Virus record (IMG/VR): IMGVR_UViG_3300032396_000154
Span: 1 to 25,415 of that record
Strand: one strand, 5' to 3'
Length of the DNA stretch: 25,415 nt
Source: a virus
A program made the position numbers and the translations under genes. The notes below the pieces were generated by a model that ran no database searches, had not been told where the DNA came from, and saw only the letters and a list, made by a program, of their open reading frames with translations. This document shows positions 21,853 to 25,415 of this stretch, one piece after another. Within the stretch, counting starts at the first letter, position 1, and the number at the start of each line of letters is the position of its first letter.

Positions 21853-21939
21853 CCGATAATGTTATACCGAAACCCATACATATCAATTGCATGGTGAGCT
21901 ATCGCCAATCGGTGCCATCGCCAGATAAACACGGTGGTC

Positions 21940-22272
21940 TTATTCATCATCAGAGACCTTTATCTCGGAAAACTCAGAATGACCTGCCATCACGCTGGAA
22001 GCATAGATGACCATCTTGGCGTCTCCTTCTATTTTTATCCAATGGGAAGGAGATTTCAGAGTTTCATTAAACCCGAAGAGACCAGGGATGACGAGACTAC
22101 CATCCGGTTGCAGATATGCCTTAGAGCGAACCCCGCGATTTTCAACGATAAAATGAAGCGGCTCACTCCAACTGTAATCAGGGCGTTCCAGGGAAATCGG
22201 TTCGTAGCCATTACCTCGCAAGAGTTGTTCGGCTAAGGCTTGACCTTCATCGGTCACTGTAAAATGTTCCAT
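21940..22272 (-). CDS. Unknown protein (110 residues)
   Basis: I do not recognise this protein. It begins MEHFTVTDEGQALAEQLLRG, which resembles the start of a small winged-helix domain ('T-x-x-G-x-x-L-A-x-x-L'), but the remainder is beta-rich (SEPLHFIVENRG, GSLVIPGLFGFNETLK, WIKIEGDAKMVIYASS) and does not continue that pattern. It starts three bases after the GT2 gene, with GGAG upstream. An 87-base gap follows with no gene. Acidic C-terminus, no membrane span. Confidence 0.65.
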   Translation of the reverse strand: MEHFTVTDEGQALAEQLLRGNGYEPISLERPDYSWSEPLHFIVENRGVRSKAYLQPDGSLVIPGLFGFNETLKSPSHWIKIEGDAKMVIYASSVMAGHSEFSEIKVSDDE

Positions 22273-22275
22273 CGC

Positions 22276-23043
22276 TCATTCTCCATACGGGGCGTGCAGC
22301 CCAATCACCTGCGGGTCGAGCGGTTGCGGGTCCAGAAACGGGATGGTCGCGCGCAGCGGGTACTGGGGAATAGGATGATCCGGTGGCAGTGCCGTCACGG
22401 CGGTCAGCCCGTCCGCCACCCGCTCATAATTCAGCCATTTCAATGCGCGTTCCGCCAGCGGTTTGATGCCCTCATAATGATAGATAGGCATGTGGGGGAC
22501 GAAGATGATGTCCCGTTCGACTGTCGGGGACGTGTTGTTGGGGTCTTCCTTCCACAGTTGGTAGGCATTCGTCCCGGCGTGCAGGTTGCCATGCCATCGA
22601 AAGCCCTGGTGCAACTGGACAAAACGCAACTGCTTGTCCGGGCACAGGTAGGGGCAGAAGTGATAGCGGTCTTCGCTGAAGTTATAACGCGGGGTGATGA
22701 CCACCTTGTATACGTGCAACAGATTAGCGCATTGGTCGATGTGGCGGGGCCACATGAGTTCGTCGGGGTCCCACTTAAAATAGGCATCGTAGCCCAGTTC
22801 TTCGCAGCGTTCCACGACGCAGTTCTGCTGGTTCCCGAAATGCCAATCCCAGTCGCGACGAAAGAGATGCCAAGGAATGCCATGCAGAGCGCAGATGGTG
22901 GCTACCACCCTATCGCTGTCGTCCGTGCTGCCCCCATCCACGGCCACCACGCCATCAATCCTGCCCGATTGCAGAATGACAGGCAGGTGCAGACGCAACC
23001 AGGACGCTTCATTCAGGAATTGAAAGCCGAGGGCGAATTTCAT
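22276..23043 (-). CDS. GT2-type glycosyltransferase (first gene of the large cluster)
   Basis: The protein has 255 residues. It opens ALGFQFLNEASWLRLHL (residues 4-20), followed by VVAVDGGSTDDSDRVV (32-47), the nucleotide-binding motif of GT2, and AYFKWDPDELMWPRH (88-102), where DPDE at 92-95 forms the metal site. Several His, Trp and Tyr residues around VKVVITPRYNFS-like strands (the gene reads YKVVITPRYNFSEDRYHF) fit a soluble GT-A enzyme that works on polar acceptors. GGAG lies 11 bases upstream. It is the first gene after the portal and is preceded by a promoter-like gap. Confidence 0.87.
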   Translation of the reverse strand: MKFALGFQFLNEASWLRLHLPVILQSGRIDGVVAVDGGSTDDSDRVVATICALHGIPWHLFRRDWDWHFGNQQNCVVERCEELGYDAYFKWDPDELMWPRHIDQCANLLHVYKVVITPRYNFSEDRYHFCPYLCPDKQLRFVQLHQGFRWHGNLHAGTNAYQLWKEDPNNTSPTVERDIIFVPHMPIYHYEGIKPLAERALKWLNYERVADGLTAVTALPPDHPIPQYPLRATIPFLDPQPLDPQVIGLHAPYGE

Positions 23044-23079
23044 GACGGCAAGACTCCGCTGGGCGTCTAGAGGATAACG

Positions 23080-23117
23080 TTCATGAGTAGTCTACCATGA
23101 ATATCGAATGTTTACAA
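23080..23117 (-). promoter_or_regulatory. Promoter candidate with overlapping dyad between portal and cluster
   Basis: On the minus strand TTGTAA (23117-23112) and TAGACT (23094-23089) are 17 bases apart, each matching 4 of 6 sigma70 positions. A dyad, TTCATG-A-GTAG-T-CTAC-CATGAA on the plus strand (23080-23101), covers the -10 box; its arms match over ten bases with one extra A. It lies in the 76-base gap after the portal stop and would give a leader of about 40 bases before the first glycosyltransferase. Confidence 0.42.
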
Positions 23118-23119
23118 GG

Positions 23120-24844
23120 TTACGCCGACGACTCTGCCGACCCTTCCGGCAGCGCCAACTGCTTGAACTGCCCGCCGCCCTGCTGGTGGACGTTTTTGCC
23201 CGCCTGCCGGGCTTTTTCCAGGTTGGCCTGGTTCTCCAGGTCCCACTGGTGCTGGCGTTCGGCCTCGGCCTGCTGCTGGCGCTGGCGTTCCTTCATCTCG
23301 ATCTGGGCTTTTTCGTAGGTGAAGGTCGGATTTTTGACCAGCCCACTCTGGCGCAAGGCGGACACCGAGTCCATCATGCCGTTCGACGCGAGGAACTGCG
23401 TCCAATGCAACGCTACTTCCCAATCCACGCGGTCCAGGTACGGCCAGTCAATGTCCACCGGACCTACCACGATACGCGGGTCGGTGAGTTTGCGGGTGCG
23501 CAACCACACGTCGATCAACTCGCGCAGCCCGTCCTGGGGATGTTCGCCCTGACCCTCCCCTTCGAGGGCCAGCCGCCGCGCTTCGATGAACTGCCAGAAC
23601 GGCGGCATCTGGGTATCGGCACTAGCCCGGCTGCCCTGGATAGCCGCGCCCCACACCGCTTCGGGCAGTCCGACATGCTCCAACATCAGCAGGAACAGCG
23701 TGCCCAGCAGCGAGATGATGTCGGCGGTGAACCCGACCGGCGGGGAGGCGAATTTGAAGGAGGCATCTTTCCCCAGCACCATCAAGGTCCGGGTGTCGAA
23801 GTTGAACACCGCGCGCTCGTCGGGATTGCCGTCGATGTCGGTATAGTCTTCCTCCCCGTCGACCGGAGCATTCGCCGCTAAGATCTGGTCGGGATTCTCC
23901 GCCCCTTCGACCACCGGCAGGGGATTGCCCATCAACTCCCCCCCGTCCAGCCCCTTAAGGATTAAGGTATCGTAATGGGCATACACGTCGAACAAGGCTT
24001 CGTCAATGGGATGGCCGTAAATTTCATTGACCCCCCGGTCGTTGGGAAAATGCACGACGGGAATCCGCCCGATCAGGTTACTGAAGGTTTCCGTCAGCGT
24101 CTCGTTGGTCCGTCCACTCAACGGTTTGATGGTCACCGTGCGCCACGAGGCGTCGTATTCCTCTTTGACCTCAAACTTATCCAGCCGGGTGGTCACCGTG
24201 ACTTTGATGGTCTCGCGGTAATCGGTGGGATTCCACTCTTTGTCGACCAGTTGGGGGGAAATCACCGACAGGGTAGCATCGGGATTGACCGCCACGAACT
24301 GGTCGCCCAGCGACATCGAATCGTCCGTCAATTTCAGCAGCAGTTCGCGGTAATCCTTCAGGAAGCGTTCCAATTCCTTGTTGGTGTACCGCTTGTTGCG
24401 TTCATCGCCCTGAGCGTTTTCGGAGAGCGTCGCGGCCACGCCGCCGCGCCAGATGTAGCTGGCAATGGTCGAGGTGAGTCGTTTGCGGAATAAGCCCCCG
24501 AACCGAAAGCCTTCGGCTTTGCCCCGGCGCAGGCGATCCCAGAACTGGTAATCGATCTGGGTGGCGTCCACCGCCTTGGCGATGCGCAGCTTCCACAGCG
24601 GCAGCACGGAGACCTCCCGCCCAATCATCTCCGAGGCAGTGGCGGCATACCCGCGCAGCTCGCGCATGTCGGTCGCAATGGTCGTCAGGGCGTAGGGGCG
24701 CTCCGAATCGGCACTGATGATGCCCTGCGCCAGCATCTCCTTATGCACGTCCGAGGGGCTGGCAAACCCCTTGTGCATACACGCCAGCACAAAACGCTTG
24801 CGCTGCTCGCGCGTAATCGGGGTGTACACCGTGGGTTTGCCCAT
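23120..24844 (-). CDS. Portal protein
   Basis: The protein has 574 residues from the ATG at 24844, one base after the upstream stop; a TTG at 24865 could extend it by seven residues, and neither has a strong ribosome site. It shows the portal layout: a mixed N-terminal domain (RLRRGKAEGFRFGGLFRKRL), a central beta-rich wing (YRETIKVTVTTRLDKFEVKE) and a clip region, then a helical stem (FTADIISLLGTLFLLMLEHV) with GLPEAVWG. The C-terminus is a long Gln/Glu/Arg-rich helix (IEMKERQRQQQAEAERQHQW) as in crown regions. Portals form the dodecameric DNA gate of the head. Position before the head genes agrees, but a 15-kb sugar cluster intervenes before the protease. Confidence 0.84.
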   Translation of the reverse strand: MGKPTVYTPITREQRKRFVLACMHKGFASPSDVHKEMLAQGIISADSERPYALTTIATDMRELRGYAATASEMIGREVSVLPLWKLRIAKAVDATQIDYQFWDRLRRGKAEGFRFGGLFRKRLTSTIASYIWRGGVAATLSENAQGDERNKRYTNKELERFLKDYRELLLKLTDDSMSLGDQFVAVNPDATLSVISPQLVDKEWNPTDYRETIKVTVTTRLDKFEVKEEYDASWRTVTIKPLSGRTNETLTETFSNLIGRIPVVHFPNDRGVNEIYGHPIDEALFDVYAHYDTLILKGLDGGELMGNPLPVVEGAENPDQILAANAPVDGEEDYTDIDGNPDERAVFNFDTRTLMVLGKDASFKFASPPVGFTADIISLLGTLFLLMLEHVGLPEAVWGAAIQGSRASADTQMPPFWQFIEARRLALEGEGQGEHPQDGLRELIDVWLRTRKLTDPRIVVGPVDIDWPYLDRVDWEVALHWTQFLASNGMMDSVSALRQSGLVKNPTFTYEKAQIEMKERQRQQQAEAERQHQWDLENQANLEKARQAGKNVHQQGGGQFKQLALPEGSAESSA

Positions 24845-24845
24845 C

Positions 24846-25391
24846 TCAGGCCACGTACAGTCCAAACTCGAACTTCAGATCGGTCGTCTGCGTGTAGGTC
24901 GGCGTCCCGGTATTGATCACCGGCAGGATGAACAGCCACTCCATCGACTCGAAGTTGATCAGGGTAGAGCCGGACAGACTCAACCCCGCCAGCGCCAGGG
25001 AGGTGCCCGTCGGCGTGCGATAATCCGCCGCTGCAACGGCGATTTTATCGGGCAGGGCCAGGGCGTCCAGGTCGGCAATGACGGGCGTCCAGGCGGCGTT
25101 ATCTACGCCCAGGGTGGTCGGGATGCGGTCGAACACCCAGAAGTCAATAGCGATTTTGAGATTGCGGGCGTCGGTGATCTTCACCCCGCCGATAAAGCCC
25201 ATGCCTTTGGCACTTTGCACATTGAGCGCCAGCAGGCCCATCAACACATCGTTGGCCGCATAGATGCTGGTGCTGTTGGCAGGAGCGGTCGAGGTGACGG
25301 CGAAGGTGGTCAGACTGGTGACGCGCTGCACGGGGTAGACCGGGGAGCTGTTGTAATAATGCCGAAACTGCCACATCAAGGGGTCCATCAT
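24846..25391 (-). CDS. Unknown protein next to the portal (181 residues)
   Basis: I do not recognise this protein. CAGGAG precedes two adjacent ATG codons; the second (25388) has the better spacing. The protein is beta-rich with many Thr, Ala and Val residues: VTSLTTFAVTSTAPANSTSI, NDVLMGLLALNVQSAKGMGF and SLALAGLSLSGSTLINFES, ending TTDLKFEFGLYVA. Composition suggests a structural, decoration-like or shell-associated protein. It is one base from the portal gene and probably in its operon. The gene upstream (possibly the terminase) is outside the window. Confidence 0.72.
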   Translation of the reverse strand: MMDPLMWQFRHYYNSSPVYPVQRVTSLTTFAVTSTAPANSTSIYAANDVLMGLLALNVQSAKGMGFIGGVKITDARNLKIAIDFWVFDRIPTTLGVDNAAWTPVIADLDALALPDKIAVAAADYRTPTGTSLALAGLSLSGSTLINFESMEWLFILPVINTGTPTYTQTTDLKFEFGLYVA

Positions 25392-25415
25392 TACTCCTGG
25401 GGGGTTTCATGACCC

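Noticed and set aside
7807-23043. Interpretation as a bacterial capsule or O-antigen locus
   Set aside because: It is flanked on both sides by phage head genes in the same direction and lacks flippase, polymerase and export genes.
1-25415. tRNA genes, CRISPR arrays, insertion sequences or homing endonucleases
   Set aside because: No cloverleaf-like sequences, regularly spaced repeats, transposase or HNH/GIY-YIG motifs were seen; the repeats present are short and confined to gene junctions.

Overview
The window is part of a tailed double-stranded DNA phage genome (Caudoviricetes), or a prophage. It shows no host genes, integrase, tRNA, rRNA or CRISPR array. Every gene I can support lies on the minus strand, so the transcription order runs from position 25415 down to 1. 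The structural genes are in canonical head-to-tail order. There is one tail tube gene and no sheath gene, which points to a siphovirus. The host cannot be named from this sequence.

Layout in transcription order. (1) 25391-23120: an unknown protein and the portal. (2) 23043-7807: about 15 kb of sugar-related and orphan genes between the portal and the prohead protease, which normally sit side by side. It holds three GT2-type glycosyltransferases, two GT4/GT-B-type glycosyltransferases, a divergent paralogous pair of GT-A-like transferases, a UDP-glucose/GDP-mannose-type dehydrogenase, a GDP-mannose 3,5-epimerase-like enzyme, two FkbM methyltransferases, one Methyltransf_24-type methyltransferase and about 17 small proteins I do not recognise. 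(3) 7735-4511: prohead protease/scaffold fusion, decoration-like protein and major capsid protein. (4) 4459-3443: another GT4 glycosyltransferase inside the structural operon. (5) 3443-1238: connectors, tail completion proteins and tail tube. (6) 1221-1: a tail assembly chaperone pair read through a probable +1 frameshift, then the start of the tape measure protein.

Most genes are translationally coupled (ATGA, TGATG or TAATG overlaps), so the window is made of a few long operons. Possible control points are a promoter-like sequence with a dyad in the gap after the portal gene (about 23080-23117), tandem promoter-like sequences at 7955-8015, an intrinsic terminator at 7751-7786 immediately before the protease gene, and a stem-loop between the capsid gene and the embedded glycosyltransferase.

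Working model (inference): the phage makes or diverts nucleotide sugars (uronate by the dehydrogenase, L-galactose/L-gulose type by the epimerase), transfers them with several glycosyltransferases and methylates the product. No multi-spanning membrane protein, flippase or polymerase is visible, so a soluble acceptor such as a virion protein is more likely than host lipopolysaccharide. Two places in the locus carry near-identical short direct repeats at successive gene junctions around small orphan genes, which suggests that these genes were added as junction-bounded cassettes.
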